64,000 nucleotides of DNA from an uncultured Erysipelotrichaceae bacterium (GTDB lineage: Bacteria; Bacillota_I; Bacilli_A; RFN20; CAG-826): NCBI GenBank assembly GCA_902802905.1, contig CADCNT010000002.1:1-64000 (forward strand), written 5' to 3'. How positions within the stretch are numbered: the first letter of the stretch is position 1; every line of letters starts with the position of its first letter. The notes under the pieces were generated by a model. That model made no database searches and was not told the origin of the DNA. It worked only from the letters and a program-made list of their open reading frames with translations. A program made the translations under genes and the position numbers. This document shows positions 25,653-35,005 of the stretch, in pieces.

Positions 25653-27404
25653 TTAATTTTTTAATTTATTATATAAATCAGTTGCAACATCCTTTGGTAA
25701 TATCTGACATAAATTATCTAGCGATGCTTCTTTTAAAGAATTAATATCAGGATAGAAACGTTGTAAGAGTTCTCTTCTTTTATTTCCTAGCCCTTTTATT
25801 TCATCAAAAATAGAGACAGTCATCGCTTTATTTCTTTTCTCTTTATGGAAAGATATCGCAAAGCGATGCACTTCATCTTGCATTCTTGTAAGCATGAAGA
25901 AGAGCTTCTTATTTTCAATCGGATAAGTCTCACTATTGATGTCGATTAATCCGGAGGTTGAATGCTTATCATCTTTATATAAACCAAATATAGGAATCTC
26001 CACTTCTATTTCTTTTAAAGCTTCGGTTGCGCTTTTAACTTGTGGTAGACCACCATCGACTAAGATGAGATCAGGCATCTTCTTATTGTCTTTTTTAAGT
26101 CTAGAATAGTGACGGGTAATCACTTCTTTCATGCTTGCAAAATCATCACGGGTTTCTTCGTGTTCAATTTTGAATTTACGGTAAAGCGATTTATTTGGTT
26201 CTCCGTTAATAAAGGCCACCATCGCTCCTACAGGAGAAGAACCCTGTAAATGTGAATTATCAAATAATTCAATGTGATATGGGGTCGAGATTTTTAATAA
26301 TTCTCCTAATTCTTCAAGAAGAGCAATCTTATCAGTATCTAGTTTTGAAGAAAGGAAATATTCATCAAGCGCGTTATCGGCATTTGCTTTTGCGGAAATC
26401 ACTAATTCATACACTCTTCCCTTACTAACAGAAGTGATCGAAGCATCTAAATAATCACTTAATTCATTAACAATTGTTTCTGAGTTAATGACAATTTCAC
26501 TAGGTAAAGGACATCTTTCATAGAATTGAGTGATGAGATCCACTACTTGTTCTTCTTCCTCATCAAATTGCTCCACGACATGACTTTCCTTACCTAAAAG
26601 CATGCCTTTACGATAGATGAAAACCACTAAAGCGAGATATCCATTTCTTACCGAGTAAGCAAATATATCACGGTCCGTTTTATCATTCATCTCTACATTT
26701 TGTGAGTCATTGATATGCTCGATGGATTTGATTAAGGAATGATATTCCGCTGCTAGTTCATATTCTTGTTTTTCACTAGCCTCATTCATCTTAGCTTTCA
26801 GTTCTTGAATTTGCTTATGGTTATTGCCTTTTAAGAAGTCTTTAATTTCTTCTTTTAAGCGGTTATTAGTCTCATCATCAATTTTATTGATGCATGGAGC
26901 CAGGCATTGTCCCAAATGATAATATAGGCAAACTTGCGTTGGGATGCTTTTACATTTTCTAATTGGAAAGATTTTATGAATAAGGTCCACCATTTTATAG
27001 GCCGCTCCTGAATTTGGGAACGGGCCAAAATAGTCATAGCTTTTATCTTTATTATTTCTTTTGATGGTTAAAGTAACATCACCCTTCTTTTTTAAAGCGA
27101 TATACGGATAGTGACTGCCATCTTTTAAAAGAATGTTATATCTCGGGAAATATTGATGAATTAAATTCATCTCAAGCACCAAAGCTTCTTTTTCGTTTTT
27201 AACGATAATGGTTTTAAAATAGTCGACATTTTGCACCATCTTAAAAACTTTACCGGTTTGTGGTCTAAGAAAATACTGGGACACTCTTTTTTGTAAGTCT
27301 TTGGCTTTGCCAACATAAATCACTGTGTCATTTTTATCAAACATTAAATACACCCCTGGAGAGTGCTTTAAGTTAGAAATTAATACTTTAATTTTCTCAG
27401 TCAT
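25653..27404 (-). CDS. uvrC: UvrABC excinuclease subunit C
   Basis: A 583-residue subunit making both cuts in nucleotide excision repair. The N-terminal GIY-YIG nuclease (HSPGVYLMFD..VIYVGKAKDL) is followed by a Cys-rich region near residue 150, a UvrB-binding UVR motif (KMNEASEKQEYELAAEYH), the RNase H-like C-terminal nuclease (FDNSHLQGS, LILVDGGLPQV) and a helix-hairpin-helix (IKGLGNKRRELL). The start at 27404 overlaps the mutS2 end (CATGACTGA), with no nearby Shine-Dalgarno, so translation is coupled to mutS2. The length is normal. Confidence 0.95.
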   Translation of the reverse strand: MTEKIKVLISNLKHSPGVYLMFDKNDTVIYVGKAKDLQKRVSQYFLRPQTGKVFKMVQNVDYFKTIIVKNEKEALVLEMNLIHQYFPRYNILLKDGSHYPYIALKKKGDVTLTIKRNNKDKSYDYFGPFPNSGAAYKMVDLIHKIFPIRKCKSIPTQVCLYYHLGQCLAPCINKIDDETNNRLKEEIKDFLKGNNHKQIQELKAKMNEASEKQEYELAAEYHSLIKSIEHINDSQNVEMNDKTDRDIFAYSVRNGYLALVVFIYRKGMLLGKESHVVEQFDEEEEQVVDLITQFYERCPLPSEIVINSETIVNELSDYLDASITSVSKGRVYELVISAKANADNALDEYFLSSKLDTDKIALLEELGELLKISTPYHIELFDNSHLQGSSPVGAMVAFINGEPNKSLYRKFKIEHEETRDDFASMKEVITRHYSRLKKDNKKMPDLILVDGGLPQVKSATEALKEIEVEIPIFGLYKDDKHSTSGLIDINSETYPIENKKLFFMLTRMQDEVHRFAISFHKEKRNKAMTVSIFDEIKGLGNKRRELLQRFYPDINSLKEASLDNLCQILPKDVATDLYNKLKN

Positions 27405-29703
27405 GGAGAATAACGACGGTGGCTCCGCCTCCTCCTTCGTGAGCGTCACCTAAACGGAACTTTACTCCCTTAAGTGTTGATAAATATTCGTGGGTCATCT
27501 TACGAAGAATACCACTACCAAAGCCATGGATAATTCTTACTTGTTTGATGTTTTTTACGATGCAGGCATCGATATATTTTTTTAAGGCGTCCAAAGCTTC
27601 ATCTCGACGCATACCAATAATATTGAGTTCTAATCCTAAAGAAGTATTGATTTTATCTTCATAGTGAGATGACTTCATTCTTGTAGAACTTGCTTTAGGA
27701 GGTTCGATTTTATGAAGTTTTTTTATTTCTACTTCCACAGTTAAACCGTCTAAACTCATTAATGTAGCTTTATTGCCTTTAGTTCTTATGACTTTACCTT
27801 CTAAATTCATTGAAGGGATAGAGGCATAATCACCAACATTAATCTCTTCATCATAAATGATGGATTCAATATCATCTTGGAGATTCTCCACTTTTTTCTT
27901 TAACTCCACGACTTCATGAAGTTTGATATCTTCTTTTGATAAAGCTTTGATAATCTCATCGATTTCCGCTTTTGTGTCTTCGATAATTTGTTCTTTTTCT
28001 TTTCTAACATCTTCTAAGAGGTGTTCTTTTTGATTCTTTAGTCTTTCTTGGGCTAATTCCAAAGTTTTTCTTTCTGCCTTGAGATTTTCTCTTTCCTTTT
28101 CAAGTTCGTCTTTTAAACGCTCGTTTTGTTCAACATTACTTTGTAAGATTTTCAAAAGGTTTTCAAAGCGGTTATTAGATTGATTGTCTAATTCTTTTTT
28201 AGCTTCATTGATTATTTCATCCTTGATGCCATATCGTTTAGCGACTTCTAAGCCATATGATTTACCAGGCACTGTGTATTTATATCGATATGTTGGTCTT
28301 AAATTCTCTTCATCAAAGAGCATAGAGCTGTTTTCAATGTTTTCAGATATAAAAGCGTATTCTTTGATTTTGCTATAGTGAGAAGAAATCATCGCTAAAG
28401 GATGTTTATGTTCTAAATATTTAACAATGCCTAATGCGATTAGTTCTCCTTCAATAGGATCAGTTCCAGTACCAAGTTCATCTAGAAGGACAATATCTCT
28501 GCCTTTCACCACATCTAAAATTTCCCCGATATTTTTCATATGTGCTGAAAACGTAGATAGGTTATCACTGAGTGATTGATTATCACCAATATCAAGGTAG
28601 ATATGATTAAAGATTCCTAGCTCTGCTTCTTTAGCGGGAATAGCTAGTCCTGATTGATTCATATAAATAAGTAACCCCACCGTTTTAATAGAGACAGTTT
28701 TACCTCCAGCATTTGGTCCAGAGATAATCACAATTCGTTTGTCTTCATTTAAGAAATAGTCATTAGAAACAACTTTACTTCTATCAATAAGTGGGTGTCT
28801 TGCTTCGATTAATTTGACGTTTTGACTTTCACTTAATTTAGCGATACACATCTCATTAGTTAAGGCATAGTTTGCTTTAGCGTTTAAGAAATCTAATTCT
28901 GCGATAATTTCGTTGTTTTTAATCACTTCTACTTCTTGAAGTAGCACTAAAGCAGTGATCTTCTTTAAGATCTTTCTAACCTCTTCAGCTTCCTCTATCT
29001 TTTTAGAGGCGATATCATTATTAACTTGGACGATTTCTAATGGTTCAATAAAGGTGGTATTACCACTGTCGGAAACATCATAGATAATACCTAATACTTT
29101 GCTTTTATTTACAGTCTTCACTGGTAAAACAAAGTGACCATCACGGATAGTGACATTGCTATCACTTAGATAGGTGCCATATTTATAAGCAATTGAGGCA
29201 ACTTTGGAGTTGAGATTAGCCTCAAGAGTTCTAATCTTTTGCCTGATCTCTTTTAGTTCAGGAGAGGCATTATCACTAACTGTTAAAGACGGGGTGACAA
29301 TCCTTTTGATTTCTTTATGCAAAGAGGTTAAATCAGAAAAGTTCTCCACTAGTGATTTGATAAGCGGAAATTCTTCTTCAACTTTCTTTAAATGTTGGGC
29401 TAATTTAATGGATTGCTCAATGTCGTTAGCGATGTAATTTAAATCTTGAGGAGTTAATAACGCTGTCTTTTTGGCGATTTCAATTAACTTTAAGATATAC
29501 ACACTACTTTGTAATGGGAGTTGATTATATCTCGAGATTAAATCCATCATCTCTTTCAAGATATCTAAAGAATTTTTTATTTGTTCTTTTTCACTGCTAA
29601 AAGAAAGGGAAGAAACATATTCCTTTCCTAGTTCAGTTTTAGCGAATTCTTGGATGGCTTCCTTGATTTTAAAGAATTCAAGGGTGGTTTCGACATTTTG
29701 CAT
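27397..29703 (-). CDS. mutS2: MutS2, ribosome rescue/recombination ATPase
   Basis: A 768-residue MutS2: core and clamp domains, Walker A GPNAGGKTV (near residue 335), Walker B VLLDELGTGTDP, a long coiled coil (about 520-630) and a C-terminal Smr domain with IHGFGSGILR. It resolves collided ribosomes and limits recombination in relatives. The start at 29703 fits the conserved N-terminus (MQNVETTLEFFKI). TATAAT at 29713-29718 is nine bases upstream with no ribosome site, suggesting a leaderless mRNA. uvrC overlaps its end. Confidence 0.95.
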   Translation of the reverse strand: MQNVETTLEFFKIKEAIQEFAKTELGKEYVSSLSFSSEKEQIKNSLDILKEMMDLISRYNQLPLQSSVYILKLIEIAKKTALLTPQDLNYIANDIEQSIKLAQHLKKVEEEFPLIKSLVENFSDLTSLHKEIKRIVTPSLTVSDNASPELKEIRQKIRTLEANLNSKVASIAYKYGTYLSDSNVTIRDGHFVLPVKTVNKSKVLGIIYDVSDSGNTTFIEPLEIVQVNNDIASKKIEEAEEVRKILKKITALVLLQEVEVIKNNEIIAELDFLNAKANYALTNEMCIAKLSESQNVKLIEARHPLIDRSKVVSNDYFLNEDKRIVIISGPNAGGKTVSIKTVGLLIYMNQSGLAIPAKEAELGIFNHIYLDIGDNQSLSDNLSTFSAHMKNIGEILDVVKGRDIVLLDELGTGTDPIEGELIALGIVKYLEHKHPLAMISSHYSKIKEYAFISENIENSSMLFDEENLRPTYRYKYTVPGKSYGLEVAKRYGIKDEIINEAKKELDNQSNNRFENLLKILQSNVEQNERLKDELEKERENLKAERKTLELAQERLKNQKEHLLEDVRKEKEQIIEDTKAEIDEIIKALSKEDIKLHEVVELKKKVENLQDDIESIIYDEEINVGDYASIPSMNLEGKVIRTKGNKATLMSLDGLTVEVEIKKLHKIEPPKASSTRMKSSHYEDKINTSLGLELNIIGMRRDEALDALKKYIDACIVKNIKQVRIIHGFGSGILRKMTHEYLSTLKGVKFRLGDAHEGGGGATVVILHD

Positions 29704-29770
29704 TGCACTACTATTATATGTTTTTGCTATAAATTTTAGAACAAAATTGATAGAGTTATTATATATGAGC
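29704..29770. promoter_or_regulatory. Divergent promoter region mutS2/rnhC
   Basis: About 65 A/T-rich bases carry TATAAT (29713-29718, minus) for mutS2 and TATTAT (29757-29762, plus) for the RNase HIII gene. Each lies eight or nine bases before a plausible ATG. Confidence 0.5.
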
Positions 29771-30667
29771 ATGATTACACTCAAATTTGATATCGAGCAA
29801 TATGAAAAAGTCAAAGAGTTCTATAAGGACTTTTTAAAAGATGAATCTGGCGATTATTTAGATTTCTCCGCTGAAGTTAATGGAGTCACTATCAAAGGTT
29901 ATTCTTCTAAGAAATCTCGACGTAGTGTTGTTTTTTCTGGTGCTAACGCTGAACAAGAAGTGATGATTTGGCAAGAATTTGCAATTGCCGAGCAAAAAGA
30001 ACCAAAGAAAAAAGAAAATTTACATATTGTAGATTTTGGAGAACAAATCGGCAGCGACGAAGTTGGAGTTGGTGATTTTTATTTACCAATGATTGTGGTT
30101 GCCGCTTATATCAATTCTCATCAATATCAACGTTTAAAAGAACTAGGCATCACCGATTCTAAGAAGATGTCTGATGCAAAAATCAGGGAATTAGGACCTA
30201 CATTAATTAAAGAATTTGAGTTTTCTAAACTCACTCTTTCAAACGAAAAATATAATGAAATGATTGAAAAGGGAGAAAATATCAACTCCTTAAAAGCGAA
30301 AATGCATAATCGCGCTTTAAATAATTTGCACGAGAAATATATCGATGTGATTGCAATTTATGTCGATCAATTCGTTAACGAAGAAAAGTATTATTCCTAC
30401 CTCACTAGTAAGGATGAACCAATTTTAAGAGGTATCTCATTTAAAACTAAAGGCGAATCTAGATTCCCTAGTGTCGCTCTTGCTAGTGTGATTGCAAGAT
30501 ACTCTTTCTTATTAGAAAAAGATAAATTAAAAACTAAATACGGCTTAGAATTCCCATTTGGAGCAGGCAAACAAGCTGACGAATTTAAAAAAGTCCTCCT
30601 TGATAAAGTTGGACCAGTTGAATTTGATAAATTAGTAAAGAAAAATTTTAAGAATTATTCTAAGTGA
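29771..30667 (+). CDS. rnhC: Ribonuclease HIII
   Basis: A 298-residue RNase H type 2 of the HIII branch. The N-terminal TBP-like substrate-binding domain (about residues 1-85) precedes the catalytic domain GSDEVGVGDFYLP (D-E-G-x-G motif, near residue 92). Then come ITDSKKMSD, YVDQF and FKTKGESRFPSVALASVIAR. It removes RNA from RNA-DNA hybrids. ATGs at 29765 and 29771 are both possible; the second is eight bases from TATTAT. The 3' end overlaps the convergent rluD-like gene by 13 bases. Confidence 0.93.
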   Translation: MITLKFDIEQYEKVKEFYKDFLKDESGDYLDFSAEVNGVTIKGYSSKKSRRSVVFSGANAEQEVMIWQEFAIAEQKEPKKKENLHIVDFGEQIGSDEVGVGDFYLPMIVVAAYINSHQYQRLKELGITDSKKMSDAKIRELGPTLIKEFEFSKLTLSNEKYNEMIEKGENINSLKAKMHNRALNNLHEKYIDVIAIYVDQFVNEEKYYSYLTSKDEPILRGISFKTKGESRFPSVALASVIARYSFLLEKDKLKTKYGLEFPFGAGKQADEFKKVLLDKVGPVEFDKLVKKNFKNYSK

Positions 30668-31560
30668 TCTATGATTTCCTTAAAATAATCCGGTAAATCA
30701 ATCTTAAATTCCATTTCTTCTTTAGAAGAAGGGTGAATAAGTTTTAAAGAAGTGGCCACTAAAAGTTGGCCATTTTTATATAGCGTGTCATATTTCTTGC
30801 CGCAATAAAGTGGGTCGCCTTCAACAGGGAAACCAATATATGACATGTGCACTCTGATTTGATGGGTTCTACCAGTTTTTAGCTTACATTCGATAAGAGT
30901 GTTATTAGAAAAGCGCTTAATAACTTTAAAATAAGTAATGGCTTCTTTAGAGTTTGTGCGAGTAACCGCCATTTTTTGACGATTATTTCTATCTCTTCCT
31001 ATTGGCATATTGATTTCGCCACTATTTTCAGGAATAACACCTCTAACTAAAGCGGTATATTCTCTTGCCATTGTGTGGTCTTTAAGTTGCTCAGCAAGAA
31101 AGAGATGGGCTTTGTCATTTTTAGCGACGCAGATTAACCCACTAGTATCTTTATCAATACGATGGACAATTCCAGGTCTCATCACTCCATTTATGCCACT
31201 AAGGTCGTTGCAGTGATGTAAGATGGCGTTCACCAAAGTATGTTCATAATGTCCATTTGCAGGATGAACCACCATTCCTTGTGGTTTATTAATGATAAGA
31301 ATGTCACTATCTTCATAAACAACATCAAGTTCAATATCTTCTTTTTCTATCTCTAAAGGTTTCACTTCTGGGATATCAATTTCGACGATATCACCTTGTT
31401 TTAGTTTTAAAGAGCTTTTAGCGACCTTGCCGTTTACTTTGCAGTTTTCTTCATCGATGATTTTTGCAATATGAGTACGTGAAAAATCCTTCAATTGGCT
31501 AGATAAAAACTTATCTAATCTTTGATTAGCAAATTCTTCACTTACAACAATTCTATTCAT
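30655..31560 (-). CDS. rluD: RluD-like 23S rRNA pseudouridine synthase
   Basis: A 301-residue RluA-family enzyme. The N-terminal S4 RNA-binding domain (RLDKFLSSQL..SRTHIAKII) is followed by the catalytic domain with HRIDKDTSGLI, where the Asp is the catalytic residue, and later LKTGRTHQIRVH. It isomerises uridines in 23S rRNA helix 69 or a similar target; the exact site is not evident. It overlaps lspA by eight bases and so is in the ileS-lspA-rluD operon. Confidence 0.9.
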   Translation of the reverse strand: MNRIVVSEEFANQRLDKFLSSQLKDFSRTHIAKIIDEENCKVNGKVAKSSLKLKQGDIVEIDIPEVKPLEIEKEDIELDVVYEDSDILIINKPQGMVVHPANGHYEHTLVNAILHHCNDLSGINGVMRPGIVHRIDKDTSGLICVAKNDKAHLFLAEQLKDHTMAREYTALVRGVIPENSGEINMPIGRDRNNRQKMAVTRTNSKEAITYFKVIKRFSNNTLIECKLKTGRTHQIRVHMSYIGFPVEGDPLYCGKKYDTLYKNGQLLVATSLKLIHPSSKEEMEFKIDLPDYFKEIIDHLE

Positions 31561-32224
31561 CTTTGTTTTCGTTTTCTTTTAGATATTTGTTCTTTTCTTG
31601 TTCGGTTTTAGACACTACTTTTGTGTTGTCCTCTACCTTTTTAGGTTCTTTTTTCTTTTTGTTACGATAGTCAATGATTTCCATGACAATCATATAGATA
31701 ATAAGCATAAAAGCAGCAACAACTACAGCGATATCGGCAACATTAAAGTTAAATTTCCAAACACCATAGAAATCAATCCAGTCCACAACACCAGTGATAT
31801 ATTTTCCAGTTGATGGATCAACATAATTTAAGTAGCTTGCACTATAGAAAAGACGGTCAATACAGTTACCTAGTGCACCAGCAATAATCATAAACATAGT
31901 GGCTTTATAGAAACGGTTAATCTTATCCCACTTTCTAATCATGAAGAATAGGATTCCTGCCACTACTAAAAGAGCTACAACAACGAATACAATTCTATTC
32001 GCATCTGCGTTTTTAAATACATCCCAACCAAAGACAATGTTCTTATTAACGAGGTAATTAATTCTTAAAAAGTTAGGGATTAACACCACTCCATCTGGTC
32101 TAATATTGTCTTGATTTTGGACAATAATATTTTTAGAAACAATGTCAGCAACAAGGAAAAGTACTCCAAGCCAAATGTAGGAGTTAAAAAACCACTTTAA
32201 GCCTTTAATAATTTTTGCTTTCAT
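31553..32224 (-). CDS. lspA: Lipoprotein signal peptidase LspA
   Basis: A 223-residue membrane aspartic protease cutting lipoprotein signal peptides. Four membrane segments are visible. The two catalytic Asp motifs are GNCIDRL (near residue 129) and FNVADIAV. The C-terminal 45 residues are a charged tail (KKKKEPKK..ENENKDE), longer than in typical LspA (about 160 residues). The start shares bases with the ileS stop (TAATG). Its substrates here include the two lipoproteins in this window. Confidence 0.93.
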   Translation of the reverse strand: MKAKIIKGLKWFFNSYIWLGVLFLVADIVSKNIIVQNQDNIRPDGVVLIPNFLRINYLVNKNIVFGWDVFKNADANRIVFVVVALLVVAGILFFMIRKWDKINRFYKATMFMIIAGALGNCIDRLFYSASYLNYVDPSTGKYITGVVDWIDFYGVWKFNFNVADIAVVVAAFMLIIYMIVMEIIDYRNKKKKEPKKVEDNTKVVSKTEQEKNKYLKENENKDE

Positions 32225-34965
32225 TATTCATGAATCACTTTCTGACATCTTGGGCATAAGTAAGTGCCATCTTCTTGCACTAAAGCAAATTTAGAGTAAT
32301 TCCAACATCTTTCACAGAATTTGCCATCATGATGTTTAATTTCTACTTTCGAATGCTCAAATTCTTTTTGATTTGGATTAGACTCTAACACTACTTCAGA
32401 AACCACAAATAAGGTCGCTAATTCTTCTAAAGAAAGTTTATCAGCGACTTCTTTTACTGATTCATCAGTAATTTCAAGGCTCACTAAAGCTTCTTGAGCG
32501 GAACCAATCACCTTTTGATTTCTACTTTCTTCAAGTGCTTTTAAGACGTCACTTCTTAAAGAAAGAATTAGCTCATATTGTTTTAATAATTCTTCATCAT
32601 CTTTTTCTTCATATGTTGGATAATCAAGATATTGGACATTATCCACTCTTTTTCCAGGCATATTCTTATTAAATTCATCCATGGTGAATGGAAGAATTGG
32701 ATTTAAGATTCTTAGCAAAGCTTCGCCAACTTTATATAAGACAGTTTGGGTTTGATTTCTTCTCTTACTGTTAACGTCATCGCAATATAAGACATCTTTA
32801 GAAATGTCTAAATAGAAGCTAGATAAATCACTACTACAGAAGTTAAAGATTTCACTAGTTGCGCTACTAAAGTCATATTTATCAAAGCTATTTCTGCAGA
32901 TTCTAATAAGCTTATTTAGCTTTGCTAAAATATATTGGTCAATTAATGAGAACTCTTTAGCTTCTTTATTTACATCAAAGTCTTTTAAGTTCCAAGAAAT
33001 GAACTTTAAGGTATTACGAATCTTACGGTATTGTTCGGCAACTTGTTTGATTAAGTTTTCGCCGATTCTTACGTCTTGTTGATAATCAATGGAAGCGGTC
33101 CAAAGTCTTAAGATATCCGCACCATACACATTAGCGATCTTAGTAGGATCTACACCATTACCTTTAGATTTATGCATTTGTTCACCGTGTTCATCTAAAA
33201 CCCAACCATGGGAAACCACACTCTTATAAGGAGCAACGTGATTACATGCCACAGAAACGATTAAAGAAGAGTTAAACCAACCACGATATTGGTCGCTTCC
33301 TTCTAAATATAAATCACTTGGATAGGTGGTGCCTCTTTCTCTTAAACAACCATTCCAAGAAGATCCACTATCAAACCAGACATCCATGATGTCTTTTTCT
33401 TTTGTGAATTTGCCGTTAGGAGAATGAGGATTTGTGTATCCTTCTGGTAATAAATCTTTAGCGTCTAATTCATACCAAATGTTACTTCCATGTTCTCTAA
33501 ATAAATTTTCAATATGTTTAAAGACTTTTTCATCAATAACTGGGGTATCATCTTCGCAATAGAAGATAGGAATTGGTACACCCCATGCTCTTTGTCTGGA
33601 AATACACCAGTCACCACGATCTTTAATCATGTTGACCATTCTATTTTCACCCCATGCAGGGTACCATTTTGTTTCATGAATTACCTTGAGTAATTCTTCT
33701 CTAATTGGTTCAATTGAGCAGAACCACTGAGAGGTCGCTCTAAAGATAAGCGGTTTTTTCGTTCTCCAGTCATGAGGATAGCTATGGGTAAATGTAGTAT
33801 GTTTAAGTAAAGCACCTTTTTCTTTAAGGATATCTAAGACTGCCTTATTAGCGTCTTCGTAGAATAGGCCTTCAATACCTTCGCCTGTACCTTTCATCAT
33901 GTAACCATGTTCATCAACTGGGCAATATGGTTCTAACCCTTTTCCAGGATAATTTAAGCACACTTGATAGTCTTCGACACCATGTCCTGGAGCAGTATGG
34001 ACTAAGCCAGTGCCAGCGTCGTTAGTGACATGAGTGCCAACGATGACTAAGGAATCTCGATCATAGAAAGGATGTTGACAGACTACAAATTCTAAATCTT
34101 TACCTTTGAACTCTTTTAAGAGCTTAACATCTTCAAATTCAAGTTCTTTTGTTAAAGCTTCTTCAAACTCTTTTAAGAAAACGAATTTGCCTTTATTAGT
34201 TTGATATAAGCCATATATAAAGTCTGGATGCGCAGATATTGCTAAGTTAGCAGGTAAAGTCCATGGAGTTGTTGTCCAAATAATAAGGGAAGTATCGTTA
34301 TCTAATAAGCCTTTGCCGTCTTTTACTTTAAAAGCAACATAGATGGAATTAGACAAGACATCAGCGTATTCAATCTCGGCTTCCGCTAAAGCGGATTCAC
34401 TACTTGGAGACCAATAAACAGGTTTAAGTCCTTTATAGATTAAGCCCGCTAGTGCCATCTTGGAAAAAGCTTCAATTTGACGAGCTTCGTATTCTTTTTT
34501 TAGTGTTAAATAGGGATGATCAAAATCACCAACTAAACCTAAACGTCTAATTTGCTCTTTTTGTCTTTCCACTTGTTTAAGAGCGTATTCTTCACATTTT
34601 TTACGGAATTCGACGATTGGTGTGGTTTTTCTATTTACTCCGTTTTTGGTGACTTGGTTTTCAATTGGAAGGCCATGAGTGTCCCAGCCAAAAACAAAAG
34701 GAGTTTTATAGCCACACATATTTTGATAACGAACCACAAAATCTTTTAAGATACGATTAAGCATATGTCCACAGTGCATGTCTCCGTTAGCGTAAGGAGG
34801 ACCATCATGAAGGACAAATTCTTTCGCCTCTTTGCGATTTAAGTTCATTTGTTCATAAATATTTTCGTTTTTCCATTTCTCTACGAGAACAGGCTCTTTT
34901 TGATTGAGATTGCCTCTCATTTCGAAATCGGTTTTGTTCATTAGTAACGTATTTTTATAATCCAT
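32224..34965 (-). CDS. ileS: Isoleucyl-tRNA synthetase
   Basis: A 913-residue class I synthetase. The HIGH motif reads HCGH after GPPYANGDM. The editing domain has WTTTPWTLPANLA. The KMSKS loop reads MHKSKGNG, a variant. The C-terminal zinc site has CERCW and CPRC. This is the bacterial (type 1) IleS length. No T-box leader fits in the 40-base gap before it. AAAGGAAG precedes the ATG. It is first in the ileS-lspA-rluD operon. Confidence 0.97.
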   Translation of the reverse strand: MDYKNTLLMNKTDFEMRGNLNQKEPVLVEKWKNENIYEQMNLNRKEAKEFVLHDGPPYANGDMHCGHMLNRILKDFVVRYQNMCGYKTPFVFGWDTHGLPIENQVTKNGVNRKTTPIVEFRKKCEEYALKQVERQKEQIRRLGLVGDFDHPYLTLKKEYEARQIEAFSKMALAGLIYKGLKPVYWSPSSESALAEAEIEYADVLSNSIYVAFKVKDGKGLLDNDTSLIIWTTTPWTLPANLAISAHPDFIYGLYQTNKGKFVFLKEFEEALTKELEFEDVKLLKEFKGKDLEFVVCQHPFYDRDSLVIVGTHVTNDAGTGLVHTAPGHGVEDYQVCLNYPGKGLEPYCPVDEHGYMMKGTGEGIEGLFYEDANKAVLDILKEKGALLKHTTFTHSYPHDWRTKKPLIFRATSQWFCSIEPIREELLKVIHETKWYPAWGENRMVNMIKDRGDWCISRQRAWGVPIPIFYCEDDTPVIDEKVFKHIENLFREHGSNIWYELDAKDLLPEGYTNPHSPNGKFTKEKDIMDVWFDSGSSWNGCLRERGTTYPSDLYLEGSDQYRGWFNSSLIVSVACNHVAPYKSVVSHGWVLDEHGEQMHKSKGNGVDPTKIANVYGADILRLWTASIDYQQDVRIGENLIKQVAEQYRKIRNTLKFISWNLKDFDVNKEAKEFSLIDQYILAKLNKLIRICRNSFDKYDFSSATSEIFNFCSSDLSSFYLDISKDVLYCDDVNSKRRNQTQTVLYKVGEALLRILNPILPFTMDEFNKNMPGKRVDNVQYLDYPTYEEKDDEELLKQYELILSLRSDVLKALEESRNQKVIGSAQEALVSLEITDESVKEVADKLSLEELATLFVVSEVVLESNPNQKEFEHSKVEIKHHDGKFCERCWNYSKFALVQEDGTYLCPRCQKVIHE

Positions 34966-35005
34966 AGTTACTTCCTTTCTATGTCGTTAAATTATTGAAA
35001 ATTTA

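Noticed and set aside
34966-35005. T-box leader for ileS
   Set aside because: The gap is only 40 bases; likewise no T-box fits before pheS or thrS.
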